In this document: positions 11,970-22,640 of the stretch, in pieces
Layout: each line of letters begins with the position of its first letter
Numbering within the stretch: position 1 is the stretch's first letter
NCBI GenBank assembly: GCA_018398805.1
Contig: JAGFBZ010000170.1
Span: 124,001 to 188,000, forward strand
Length of the DNA: 64,000 nt
Origin: Hirundichthys speculiger
Lineage: Eukaryota; Chordata; Actinopteri; Beloniformes; Exocoetidae
Reading direction: 5' to 3'
Translations under genes and position numbers: made by a program
The notes under the pieces: generated by a model
What the model was told of the DNA's origin: nothing
Seen by the model: only the letters and a program-made list of their open reading frames with translations
Database searches by the model: none

Positions 11970-12728
11970 CACGTGTCAAACATAAAGCCCGCGGGCCAAA
12001 TGTGGCCCGCCACGTCATTTTATGTGGCCCACGGGAGCTTGTGCGTTATTGGCTTAAATTTTAAACCGATATTTTAAGACTTAAAATACGCTTACGGCGC
12101 TTTAAAGCGCATGTGGACAATAAACTACATCTCCCATAATGTATTTCCTCGTTACCAATAAGATAACGGTAAATAAACATGAGCAAAACATCAAGATGAT
12201 TTTCAGAATTGACGAACTTAAGTAAAACCTCTAAAAACTAACCCCAACAGGTCCAAGAAAAGAAAATGTGATGCACAAGGAAGGAAGTTTCTGAACGATG
12301 AGAAAACGAACATCAGTTTGTACCTCAAAGTGAAGAGACAGTTGGCCTGTCTTTTGTGTTATGAGGCAGTGTCAGTCTTGAAAGAGTATAATCTACATTG
12401 GCATTTTGACAGCAAACACGGAGCTAAATATGCTAAATGTAGCCTACAAGAAAAACAAAGAATCTCTTCTGGAACCAAGGTAATGGATACTCTCAGTGAT
12501 CACCTGTGCAAGAGCAGGTTTACAACCACAAAACCTGAGTTTAATAAGATAATGAGTTAAATATTTGACACTTGAATACATAATAAATACAGAAATTATT
12601 TAATAAGGTGTAGTTTAATTTATTATGATTTATAATGCATTTTGTTACATTCACGCTGTCAATCTGGCCCTTCGATGGCAGCCATGATGCTGATGTGGCC
12701 CTCAGTGAAAATGAGTCTGACACCCCTG
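11970..12728 (+). mobile_element. hAT deletion derivative (759 bp) with exact 8-bp duplication
   Basis: Flanked by CACTAGAA at 11962-11969 and again at 12729-12736. Ends are inverted: CACGTGTCAAACATAAAG against CTTTTACTCAGACTGTGGGGAC-type complement (right end ...GAGTCTGACACCCCTG). Palindromic GGCCCGCGGGCC-like sequence lies just inside the left end. The interior keeps a fragment of coding sequence, described separately. Confidence 0.9.
12318..12560 (+). pseudogene. Zinc-finger fragment of a hAT-derived gene (GTF2IRD2/ZBED-like)
   Basis: The frame reads a C2H2-type finger, CLLCYEAVSVLKEYNL then HFDSKH, followed by a lysine-rich block (KYAKCSLQEKQR). This matches the amino-terminal finger of the hAT-derived proteins annotated as GTF2IRD2-like or ZBED-like in fish. 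Upstream sequence from about 12255 (SKKRKCDAQGRKFLND) belongs to the same domain but is joined with damage. The catalytic region and dimerisation domain are absent, so it is a remnant inside the deleted transposon, not a working gene. Confidence 0.75.
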
Positions 12729-12736
12729 CACTAGAA

Positions 12737-13200
12737 ACTTAAATGCATGTAGAGAACAAACGAGACCTCTGGTGGGTAGAAGAGCATCATAAAAACATAA
12801 ACCAAACAAAAGGACAACTTTGGTGACTGATACTAACACAAGTATATCTATTGTTTTGCTAAAATAAAAAGTTAAAAAGTCGTTGGAGTTTTGGACACAA
12901 AAGTATTATTCTGGTGATTAAGCTACAGAGAAAATAATCCAATAATATACACAGAGACAAAAATTAACTGTTTTTGGCACATTTAATGAAATAGTGAAGG
13001 CTGGGTTAAACACACTGGGGAAACAATGAGTGAGAGTTTTAAAACACACCTTTAAAAAGTTCATCGTCCTTCCTTCCACGTCTACGAAGTCCACGAACGC
13101 AGAACAGATGAGAACAACCCATCTGGGTACTTTTCCTTTGTAAAATGTCCCCGCCCCTTTTTTCAATGAAAACAACCCTTCAAATCTGACTGGTGCTCAA
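12737..13200. other. Non-coding stretch
   Basis: AT-rich sequence with no gene seen; a short minus-strand open frame has no recognisable domain. Confidence 0.45.
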
Positions 13201-13224
13201 TGAAACTTAAGAGGTTCTGATATG

Positions 13225-13296
13225 ACTGCCAGAACTATATAGAAACTTCTTCTAGCTTTCTTCATGTCACTTGAGGAGTTCCCCAAGGATCGTATT
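13225..13296 (+). pseudogene. LINE reverse-transcriptase fragment, left part
   Basis: Read on the plus strand the sequence ends in SSFLHVT-stop-GVPQGS, which is the conserved GVPQGS block of non-LTR reverse transcriptases with one stop codon just before it. The continuation of the same gene is found on the far side of the inserted element at 15476. Confidence 0.65.
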
Positions 13297-15475
13297 GGGG
13301 CAGATTACTGAAACAATCTTTCACTTGGTGACACAAGCACCAAAATTGGCACACTTGTGCAGCAGAAGCTACTTTTTCAAAAAAGTACGATATCCAACTT
13401 CAAATACAAAATGGCCACCATTTTTCAAGATGGCCGCCATTCATAGCTGTCCGAAATCGTATTTTTCACTAAAATAATGACAAAATAATGTCATTGTGAT
13501 AATCTGTACATCAAAATATATGTTTTTGGACACGAGGAAGCCAATTCTGCATTTAAAATGTTATTATCATCATCAATTGTTATAGCGATATAATTACAAT
13601 TATGTGAATTATACATGCATAAATGTCTCAGTGAAGTTACCGATATGGTATCACAATTTTTCATGACAGAAGTGCAATAGATTGAACTGAATTTAGCCTA
13701 AATAATTGTTTTACTCTTTACATTTGCAGGTTGTGTGCAGTTCAGAGTGTAGCGATAACATTTGCGTGGCCCCTGACATTCACCAGCGCAGCGACATTTT
13801 GTCAGCTGCTGGCAGGACTGAGCAATGGGTGGAAGGGTTGACCACAAAACCTCCCAGAATTCCCCTTGCTTTCTCCAGCCCCAGTTGCCAGGGCTTTCAG
13901 AATGCATTTGGCAGACCGTTGCTTGGCCCCGTATGCAGGCAGCTTGGAAGGTTGACCGTTCGACATGCTGAACAAGCGATGAACTAGTTGGTGGGATAGA
14001 ATCGTAGGACCGTCGTTTCTGAGCAAACAAGTGCAGTCTTGCCTCATCAACCTTTGTAGTGCTGCTTGGCTTGTCATACATGGTGACAACAAACTTTTCA
14101 AGAATGTCAAGGTCGGCATCTTCTTTGGTAGGTGGATACTGGCCGAGTTTGCTGAACGCTGGGTTCACCTCAGGACAAACTGCCCATGTTTGCCATGCTG
14201 TTGTCTTGCCTCTACCTCGAAATGCTGACACGACATCACAGCCAGTGAAGGCATGAAAGAAGAGCATGCCACTGGATTTCTCTGGGCCGAGGTTTCTCAC
14301 CAAGTCATTAATTGGGAACCATATAATGGACTGCCCCTGGCCGAATTCAACCCAAATCATTTCCAAGCCAGCATCCTGAAGACTCGCAAAGACCCCAACT
14401 GCTATGACGAGAATGTCTGTGTCACATGCTTTGATCAACACAGACTTTGTCTGCTGCTTGGCTGCATGAAGGGCACGTGTGAAAATCCCGAAGTCACCTT
14501 CTTCATGATTGCAAGGTTGTAGGCCTTCAAAGTTGATGGGTTTGTTTGACAAGACCTTCTCTCCTTTGGTCACGACTACGACATTGTTGGGACACATGGA
14601 TACATTCTTGTCTGCTAGATACTCAAACGGTTCTGTCCTATTGTCACTGTCTCGGAGAAAGCTGGACCAGATGGGTGGCGCCTTGGTTTTGTCTGTCACT
14701 CTACGCCGACTTCCTTTGCCTCGCTTTGATCTTGTTTCAGCCTTGAGGCTTGAAGTCTTGTAGACATCAAACACGATGTCTGTTCGCTCATACTTCGATA
14801 AGTAACTCCGAATCTTTGGCACTACATCACGGAGAGTGTGTACTATCTAACAACTTCACTACAACTAACTACACTTCTATACTAGTTGAGATGTATAAGG
14901 GGCTAATTAGATAGCATTTGGGACACTTATGTATACTACTGCCTATTTAACGCTACAACAGTCAGTAATTAAAACAACTACATTTAGTACACTACAAGCC
15001 GTGCTGAGTTTCACAGCAGTGATGTCACCAGCGTGCCCTGGTTGTGCTATGACATCACTCTCATGAGGTAATACAAACCAACAACATTAATATTTGTACT
15101 ACAGTAATGTAACAAATACATAGCAGTGGACAAGTAAACTTTGTCACCAGGTAGCTTAGAAACATACAAGTTTTCTGTTAAAAACACCAATATATAGTAA
15201 TGTATCAGGCGCCATATTGAAAAATGGTGGCCATATTGGAATTTGGAATTCATTATTGGATTTAATACATAAAAAATACATTCATTTGGTATTTGGACCA
15301 TAAAAATCCACTGCAACAAGTACATTTTTTCAAATTTGCCCTGGCGGCCATATTGAATTTCATGTTGGATATCCTACTTTTCTTAAAATATGTATCCTGA
15401 ACGTCATCTGTGCCAATTTTGGTGCTTGTATCACCAAGTGAAAGATTCTTATAAAATTTTTGGATAATCTGCCCC
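13297..15475 (-). mobile_element. Element with long inverted repeats carrying a nuclease/CXC frame
   Basis: The left arm (about 13297-13441) and right arm (about 15190-15475) are inverted copies. Shared blocks are GGGGCAGATTA, AATCTTTCACTTGGTGA, ACAAGCACCAAAATTGGCACA, GGATATCCAAC and ATGGCCACCATTTTTCAA. The right arm is longer because of extra AT-rich sequence. Between them lies one open frame on the minus strand (13698-14822). The element interrupts an older LINE reverse transcriptase: the GVPQGS block is on the left and the IYIHNL / ADD block on the right. The LINE bases next to each junction look like diverged copies of the same short sequence (TCGTATTGGGG and TCGGCTTTAGG), which would fit a target duplication of roughly 8-11 bp. 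Superfamily not assigned. Confidence 0.8.
13698..14822 (-). CDS. FEN/XPG-like (PIN-type) nuclease-CXC protein of a mobile element, 374 codons open
   Basis: I recognise this as a C-terminal part of an uncharacterised multi-copy family in fish and cnidarian genomes; no function has been shown as far as I know. Conserved blocks in order: VFDVY (Asp20), HEEGD (Glu107, Glu108, Asp110), CDTDILVIA (Asp134, Asp136), FFHAFTGCD (Asp196), FRGRGKTTAW, MYDKPSS (249-254) and NWGW (313-316). The spacing of acids, D then E-x-D then D-x-D then GCD, follows the metal-binding pattern of FEN1/XPG-type nucleases (FDG, EAE, DxD, GCDY); this assignment is my inference. A cysteine cluster at 343-362 (C-x-C-x3-C-x5-C-x6-C) resembles half of a tesmin/TSO1 CXC DNA-binding motif. 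No stop or frameshift interrupts it. Family members are usually longer at the amino terminus, so this copy is probably truncated by internal deletion of the element. The ATG is formal. Expression is unknown. Confidence 0.72.
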   Translation of the reverse strand: MPKIRSYLSKYERTDIVFDVYKTSSLKAETRSKRGKGSRRRVTDKTKAPPIWSSFLRDSDNRTEPFEYLADKNVSMCPNNVVVVTKGEKVLSNKPINFEGLQPCNHEEGDFGIFTRALHAAKQQTKSVLIKACDTDILVIAVGVFASLQDAGLEMIWVEFGQGQSIIWFPINDLVRNLGPEKSSGMLFFHAFTGCDVVSAFRGRGKTTAWQTWAVCPEVNPAFSKLGQYPPTKEDADLDILEKFVVTMYDKPSSTTKVDEARLHLFAQKRRSYDSIPPTSSSLVQHVERSTFQAACIRGQATVCQMHSESPGNWGWRKQGEFWEVLWSTLPPIAQSCQQLTKCRCAGECQGPRKCYRYTLNCTQPANVKSKTII

Positions 15476-15960
15476 ACTTTCGGCTTTAGGACATATTTTA
15501 TTTATTTTATATATATTCACAATCTTGTTTAAAATGTCATGTTAATGCAGATGATGCTGTAACTTGTTTTGCTGCGTCCTGATCAGGCTCTCAGGCAGCT
15601 GTAAACTGTCTTTGTGATTAGAAACTTGTTTTAAACGCTAACAAGACCAAACTTATGACGTTCTCCCATGCATAAATTAAGTCAGCAACCCTCCCAACCC
15701 CCACCACTCTTCAGGGCTCTGTTATTGGAACTATATATCATCATGAATCCCTAAGTATTTGATATTACTGTTTCAAAAAGCATTTATTCATCGCTGCATG
15801 CTACATGCTTGTGTTGGATGGTCGGCCTTGTCCACTCGTCTCCTCCATCAGTGACATATTCTCATTTATAAGGCTGCTTGATACTGTAGAAGTTATTCGC
15901 TGAATGAAATTAAAGTAATTGTCCAGAATTTGGAAAATGAACCTTTAAAATGCATATGTT
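15476..15960 (+). pseudogene. LINE reverse-transcriptase fragment, right part
   Basis: The plus-strand sequence resumes with LGHILFILYI-type residues, then NADDAVTCFAAS (the YADD catalytic block with Tyr changed), then KLVLNANKTKLMTFS, the conserved block after YADD. Frameshifts and stops are frequent. Together with 13225-13296 it forms one old LINE copy split by the inserted element. Confidence 0.7.
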
Positions 15961-16424
15961 TGCTCTTGTACTTTTACGGTAGTTCAGATTGTGCATGTGA
16001 ACGTCCGTTCTGTCTGCCTCCATCAGGCTGGATGAACAACGCCATCAAGAGGACAGAGGCGTCCATGTCCCTTCAGTGAAGCATCACGTTTGGCTGCTGT
16101 AACTCTCAACACCAGAATCAGGTTCTTTTACTGGCTCACCTGTGATGAAGAAATGCCCACAAACGCACAGGTAACAGCTTCCCGCGTCCCGACAGTTTCC
16201 TGCTAACAGGAAGTAATCACATAAAACATAAAACCGGGTGATGGTCAAAAGTGCCACGCAGAAGCTTTTAGGTTACGGTGTCGCTCGTTTGTCCGAGTTG
16301 CCGCCAGTGGTGTTACAGTGTTTGGCTGTTTCTGAAGCCGCGTGCTTCGTACTGTATTTATAATGTTAGTACGCAGCGTGGACTGCACAACGGCCCCACT
16401 GTCATTGGTGTGTAGTGTAGCAAC

Positions 16425-17062
16425 CAGCGTTGCCATGTGGGAAATGTAGGATTATCAGACTACCAGAGACTCAAAATTATCGTATTTTGAGGGAAATTAT
16501 CGTACATCTGTCATAACCAAAATAACAAGCCCAATGATGCGCTATAGTCAAGTATAGCATCATAGCTAACTCACAGCTTCGTGGCGTCAGTATGGAATGG
16601 GGTAACGGGACCACATCAGCCCCAACTTACAGTTGCGTTAGACTAATGTGTCCCCCAAAAACAAATGAGAGGTGGGAACTAAGAGCTAAATTATGAGGCC
16701 TGGAGGCCATTTTGGCGACTAATTTTTTTCCCTTGGTTTTTCTCTTCTGCTTAAAGTCTGTTTAAATCTCGCTCGCTCGACTTCCTGATCTGGTCCTGAC
16801 TGTGAGCGTCTCGTGGGGTGGGCGGAGCTGCCCATTCAGCCCATCATGCTAGTTGTTCTGAGACAAACACTCGGATCTTGGCTGGAAACACGTCACATGG
16901 GAACAAAAAAATAACACACTCTCCGGCAAACAGTTGCGGCAGGCAATAATTTGAAAAAGTCAAATTATTGTACATTTGGCCTTTTTTTTTTTGGATTATT
17001 GATCGTACAGAGGGCCAAATTATCGTACAAATACGATAATTATCGTACACCTGGCAACCCTG
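16425..17062. mobile_element. hAT-type MITE (638 bp)
   Basis: Ends CAGCGTTGCCATGTG and its inverted partner CACCTGGCAACCCTG. Subterminal TATCGTAC and AATTATCGTA motifs are repeated on both sides. Flanks GTAGCAAC and GTGCCAAC match at 6 of 8 bases. Confidence 0.75.
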
Positions 17063-18390
17063 GTGCCAACGTTGCAACAGCTGAAGCCACCTGACTAGCT
17101 TCCGGTATGATGATGCATTGCATTATGGGACGAACCTGGAGGGAGCCGGGCTTTTTAAGTTTCATTTCACTTCTTCAGTGTTAGGGCGCTGAAAGACGGG
17201 TTCAGAAACAGACGTTGGTGTGATATAAGCAGGTGACGAGTCTGGGAGGCAGAAAATGCTCAAACAGGTAAAAAAAAAAAAAAAAAAGAGCAGCCAGGGA
17301 ACGAAGGTTTAAATATAAAATTAAAGCAGTTAACAGGGCAGAAATGTCATTTAACTCACAAGCTCTCCGAAGAGGTTAGTTGTTAACACATCCAGTGTTA
17401 AATCCATTCACCGGAGAAACGTCCAGTTTCAGAGTCAAGGCTCCCCCTTTCAGTTCAAGGTTCAAAGTTTCAAACACTTTTTCATTTTCAACATTCCATC
17501 GTGGATTTAATCCCATAAGATCCAGAAAACCAGTCATTTCCCAGGTGTTTACACATTTTTTGCCCCGCTGTACCTGCGTCTCCTGGTTTTAGATTGTACA
17601 ACACCCGGGTTATACCAGGTTTAGGAGATCTCGCCCGGGCGTTAACCTGAGACACCCAGCTGGACGCTGGAGTCCCGCTGTGGGGTTTACGGGGTCATGG
17701 GACATTTCTGCAGGCAGGATGGCGTGCTGAGACACGCGGCGACGGCGGGACACATCTGCCTGACACGTGCGCTCATGGGTGGGAGGCCGGCGTGACCCTG
17801 AGTCAACACAACGCTGTTAGAGCTCAGAATAGTTTGATTCAGGGTCCACCTGAGGGCGTAAATCTGCCGACAGTCAAATCCACCAGAGGGAGCACGCTGA
17901 ACCACCTGGGACCGTTTTAACTGCTTTGCTTCTTATCTTTTTAACATCCAAGATGATCATTAATCCAGTAAAAAGCCAGTGCTCTTCATCTGCAATCCTT
18001 GAATTTTCTATCTTTCTTTGCCGACAGCACGTTTCATGTCTTTCCCTTACCAGTTTCATCGAATTTCTTAATATTCATTGATTTCTGACCTGCAACGAGA
18101 ATAAAGCGTTTACCTGTTTGTAATACTGGTTCTCCTTCTCACCTGGGATACCAAGAACCACGTAATTACCACTAGGTTACTTTTTAGGTTACTTTTTTCT
18201 TTTTCTTTTACTATTAGACAGGGTATTTTGAAATCCCTAATTTGTAATTTGTAAATTTGTAATTTTTGTAATTTTTTGTACGTTGGACTTGCACCTGTGG
18301 GCCAGAGTTATTTTGTCTAATTGTTATTCTTATATATTTTAATTCTTGGTAAGGTGTAGTATTTAAAGTGTTAATTTACTTATTTTATAT
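17063..18390. other. Non-coding stretch
   Basis: No gene recognised. A 20-base A-run sits at about 17271. 17600-17900 is somewhat GC-rich, but its frames have no domain. Confidence 0.45.
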
Positions 18391-18495
18391 GTAGAGTATT
18401 GTTGTTTTTATAGGATGGAGCACTGCAATGAAAGAATTTCCCGCAAGAGATTAATAAAGTATTTTCAATTCAATTCAATTCAATTCAATTCAATT
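18391..18495 (+). mobile_element. LINE 3' tail with (CAATT)n
   Basis: The segment ending AGATTAATAAAGTATTTTCAATT followed by CAATT repeats is the usual 3' end of Rex-like fish LINEs. Confidence 0.6.
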
Positions 18496-19284
18496 AAGAG
18501 TTTCAGGTCCCATCAGCACTGAGACAAACTTGTTGCCAATCCTTCAGACAACCTTTCGTTCACATCTGAAGAGGCTTTTTACACAGAAAACGTCAAATGT
18601 CTGAGTGTCTTTTATCAGTTAAAGAAGCCGTAAACCTCAACTCCAAACTTTTGAGACCGACTCCAGATAGCTCACCTACTTTTTTCACCGTCGATGTGAA
18701 CGTTTGCTGCACTGTAAAATGTAATAAGTTGACTTTACTTTAAAAAAAAAAGAAAAAAGAGGAAAACAGTTGCATTGAAATCTGTAATTAAAGTATGTAA
18801 TTAACTTTAAGTCACTGAAGATGAGGGGAACTGTGTTGAGACGACTCATCTGTGGAGGTTTAACTGAAAATCCTCAATAAGGGAAACTATAAAAAAAATC
18901 AGTTCAGACAACGTCAGCTCAGATCTGAATGTGTTAAGTAAGCGGTAATCATTAAATAAAAGACATCCTTACGAGTCTAAGCAGTCACATTATTGGGAAA
19001 ATGTAAAGACGCCACCTTCAGGGCTGAGCTAGAAGTGTTACGGAGGTGTCGGAAACATGTATACAAGTGCAAATAACTGACAGACCGACAGATCCATCAT
19101 TCAAGCCAACAAATGATTGCAAAAGAATTAGACCTTCGAAAAAGTGGCGGACAGCATTTCAGCAAACAGCCGAGGAACTTGAACATCTGATTAATGAACG
19201 ATTGCGGTAACTGACGCAGTTGAGCGTTTCTTCTCCATTTTCCACTGATCTGCTGTTATGGTTACCGTTTGAGATTATGATTTA

Positions 19285-19675
19285 CAGTGGGACCTTACTA
19301 AAAAATCGATTTGGCAATATATCGCGATTTTCGGCCGGCCAATATAATATCGATTTTTCAGCTCCTAATATCGATTTTCTTTTTTAGGAAAATTCATGTA
19401 TTAGACGCATTGTGAATACTTAAATGTGCAAAAACACTAATAATAAACAATAAATAGGTTGTTTTGAAGCAAATAGTTTTGACTCAATTTGTCCTCTGAA
19501 TGATCAATATCATCTGATGAACATATACAGCAACTTGATTTTTCATCTCTACTTTTAATTTTGATATTAACTGAGTAGAATATCACAATATATCGCGATA
19601 TCATGATAATATCGTATCGTGACCCAAGTATCATGATACATATCGTATTGCGAGGTCCTTGCCAATACTCACTGT
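19285..19675. mobile_element. Probable hAT-type MITE rich in ATCGATAT motifs
   Basis: The outer bases CAGTGGGACC... and ...CAATACTCACTG are inverted only at CAGTG. The interior is filled with AATATCGATTTT and ATATATCGCGAT motifs like other MITEs here. No clear target duplication, so the borders are approximate. Confidence 0.5.
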
Positions 19676-19681
19676 ATTGCG

Positions 19682-19790
19682 AGAGAGAGCTGGGATTGGC
19701 TCCAGCAGGTGACCTTGACGTAGATGATGGATGGATGGATGGATGGATGGATGGATGGATGGATGGATGGATGGATGGATGGATGGATGG
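19682..19790. repeat. LINE-like end plus (ATGG)n microsatellite
   Basis: AGCTGGGATTGGCTCCAGCA, a common end sequence of fish LINEs, runs into about 16 units of ATGG. The open frame across the ATGG units is an artefact of the repeat. Confidence 0.8.
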
Positions 19791-20210
19791 AATTCAAACA
19801 GCAGCACGCCTTATGGCCATAAACCACCACGGCAGCTGATGTAGACGTGGGGCAGCTGGGTAACTGTAATCAGGAGATTAAAAAGGGACAAAACCCTGCA
19901 CAAACAGATAAATGTTTATCCTCTGTGCTGTAAAAAGTTAACGGCCGTTTTCTGCCATTAAAGCCTTGACAGGAGGGTAACAACCCGCCCACGTCCCCCC
20001 CAGACGTGCGCTTTCAGATTTAACAAGCGGTCAGGGGGTCAACGACGGAAAATAAAAATCAAACTTACAAAAGGGGTCGGGAACAATGGGAGAGGGGATT
20101 AGAGTTGAAAGGTTTCCACTGGAGACCAGAGGCGACACAGTGCTGCTGATCCTTTGCCAAACCCTCCTACTGTGATCCGAGAAGCTTCTGAGTGAGATGA
20201 AGGACCACCG

Positions 20211-20251
20211 AGGAGGAGGAGGAGGAGGAGGAGGAGGAGGAGGAGGAGGAG
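20211..20251. repeat. (GAG)n microsatellite
   Basis: About 13 GAG units, giving poly-leucine on the minus strand; not a gene. Confidence 0.95.
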
Positions 20252-20869
20252 GTTATATCCCGGTTTGAGTTGTGAGTTTGGCTCAAGACCAGCAGGTGAC
20301 GTTCTGGGAGCTGCTGGTTGAATGTCCATGATGAAGGTCTGCTCAGAGTCTCTCTGATGTCAAATGAGGCTTAAAGACCCAAACAATGTGGACGAGAGAA
20401 AATCCGATTGTACGTAAATCTGATTTTCACTAGCCTGCGTTAATATTTTACAAACAAATAGTAATGAGGCATTACGATAATCATTGCACCACATAGAGTT
20501 CATTAAGGTTGTATGAAAAATGTCAAGAACATTTTCAAGACAGAACAAAAGCAATAACCACACACAATTGTTAAAATATTAAAATTAAATCAACCCTTGA
20601 GGGTTTAAAGTGATTTTTTTTAGTGGCAGATACAAAGGAAAGCTAACCACAACCACATGCACAAGCATGAAGTTGAGTTGTGGATAAGTTCATTCCCCCG
20701 TTATGAATAAATTCATAAATATTTCCTTTATTTTTTTGAGGACACGTTTTAAAAGTTCATCATAACGGCCCGCGAGAGAAGAGCAAATTCTCCTAGTGCT
20801 TTTACAGATTGTACATTTAGAATCTGAATTCCATTTATACCGCTTCATCATCAAAAAAAAAAAAAAGCA

Positions 20870-20935
20870 AGCCCACATCATGATGCTCCCTCCACCATGC
20901 TCCCCCACTGGGATGATGCTTTAACGCTGGTAAGC
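20870..20935 (-). pseudogene. Small Tc1-like transposase scrap
   Basis: On the minus strand GEHGGGSIMMWAC resembles the HGGGSIMLWGC block of Tc1-like transposases. Nothing else of the gene is readable nearby. Confidence 0.5.
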
Positions 20936-20951
20936 CCTGATACTCATTCAT

Positions 20952-21110
20952 AATAAGATAAGATAAGATAAGATAGCACTTTATTGATCCCACGACGGGG
21001 AAATTTGTACGTTACCACAGCTCAATTTACAGAAAAAACAAAAATAACAATATATAAACAACATATATATATATAAACAGAAGAGGAACAAATATATACA
21101 GTAAAAAAAA
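20952..21110 (-). mobile_element. Rex1-like LINE 3' end, reverse orientation
   Basis: (AAGAT)n followed by AGCACTTTATTGATCCCACG, the complement of the ATCAATAAAGTGCT end typical of Rex1-type elements. The rest is AT-rich and truncated. Confidence 0.65.
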
Positions 21111-22179
21111 AAAAATAAATAATGCTGAACTGTCCGATGACTGTTTCTAAACTCGTGAGATGTTTCCATTTTCCAGCGATGTTTTCACGTATTCGAGGAG
21201 GGCTCGCCACAGTAGAAAACTGTCTCCGCTTTGAGGACAGCTCGTCTACCTGTGGACAGGTGGCTGCGTGGACACTGAGATCATCTTTTCACGAGGCCTG
21301 ATTCATGTCAGCATCAAAACAGCTCTAAACCGCTTCTGTAATTGATCTCCAGATGTGGAAGCCATGAATGCTATTTGGCTTTCACTGAAGTAATTAGTCT
21401 AAAAGTAATTAGTCTATAGATGTGCCGAGGCTTCTAGGCGTGTCCAGTAATGAAGGGGGCGTGTCGAGGCTTGCTTCATTTAGGGGAGGAGCCGAAAATG
21501 ATGACGTCCGAAGCGTCGCTGCCCGGTTGTACTGCGTAGTTGTACTGTGATATCAGTATCCCAATATCGATACTGATATCGATACTTTTACAAGTCTTGC
21601 TGTATAAAAAAGAAAATTGATTATTTGTGATTTTTATATTAAAATTCCATCAAAAATTGTACATAAAAACTTACTTTTAGGACAGTAGTCGATAAAAACA
21701 AAACAAAACATTGAAAAAAAGAAAAGAATGCGACAAAAATTATATGACTGAATTCACTTGCAGCAGTGGAGACTTGAGACAGCAAGGCATCCCAGAATGC
21801 ATTTCACATGAACAAGCAAAAGTGACAGTGGAGGAGAAAGGAGTAAAGGAGAAAGTGAGAACTTCAGTGTGTTGTTTAATGGAATGTAGTTCTCAGATGT
21901 TCTTTAAATTTGTGTTCAAGTTAAAAGGGACACCCCCCCCCCCCCCACCCCCATTGCTCACCACGTGGATCAAACGCCTACTCAGAGCGTGTGCTTTTCC
22001 TGACATCTGCACAGATACACGTGACTTCGTTTGAAATCTCAGCAGAGCCGGACAGATGAAGCGTCCTACATACTGCACCACAGTGTGCTGCAGCCTGGCA
22101 ACCGGGGGGGGGGGGGGGGGGGGTCAGGAACAGTTTGTTTAGAAATATGGCCTGATTCCTGACCCAGGACGGGAGACAG
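21111..22179. other. Non-coding stretch with C and G homopolymer runs
   Basis: Contains a C-run near 21935, a G-run near 22107-22125, and at about 21540-21620 a fragment rich in GATATCGATAC motifs that looks like one end of a hAT-type MITE. No gene seen. Confidence 0.5.
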
Positions 22180-22640
22180 AACCCTGTAAAAAGGCTTGCA
22201 GCTCTGAGTGATATGGTTACACAACACACAGAGAGTCAGGTGCAGAAAGGATATGGAGCTTGTCCATCAGGAGGACACAGAAGTCCGTGGAGGACGAATC
22301 TGAGGAGGTGCACCGTCCTTGTTACTGGACATGAAGCGTACGGGTGTCAACGGGCCAGCGACACGACTGCATCACACACGCAGACAAACCTGATTTCTGA
22401 GCATAAACCAGGCTCAAGGCAAAGCGAAAAAACTCCTGTGGTCGTATGAATCGAAATTTGAGACGACGCACGCTGTGACCTCTGGGAAAAAAGAGGAGAG
22501 GCGCCTTCTGGATTGTTATAAGCACCTCTGATGGCGTGGAGATGCACCGGAAGGGGGGGTGGGGATGCCAACAGAATGGCCAGCTTGCACATCTGGAAGG
22601 GAAACATTTTTCAGGGAAGGCCATGAATCTTACAAAGAGC
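22180..22640 (+). pseudogene. Tc1-like transposon relic, central part
   Basis: Matches the middle of a very common fish Tc1-like element: an ESKFE-type block (ATGAATCGAAATTTGAGACG) next to the first catalytic Asp, then a segment reading GGCCAGCTTGCACATCTGGAAGGG. Heavily damaged by indels. Related ends are seen at 24965-25575 and 33028-33575. Confidence 0.6.

Noticed and set aside
15990..16080. Possible terminal exon after CCTCCATCAG (GWMNNAIKRTEASMSLQ)
   Set aside because: A single acceptor-like site with a short tail and no partner exon; the neighbourhood is LINE remnant.
19603..19839. Protein with WMDG repeats
   Set aside because: It is the (ATGG)n microsatellite read in frame.
20099..20329. 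Poly-leucine protein
   Set aside because: Caused by the (GAG)n microsatellite on the opposite strand.
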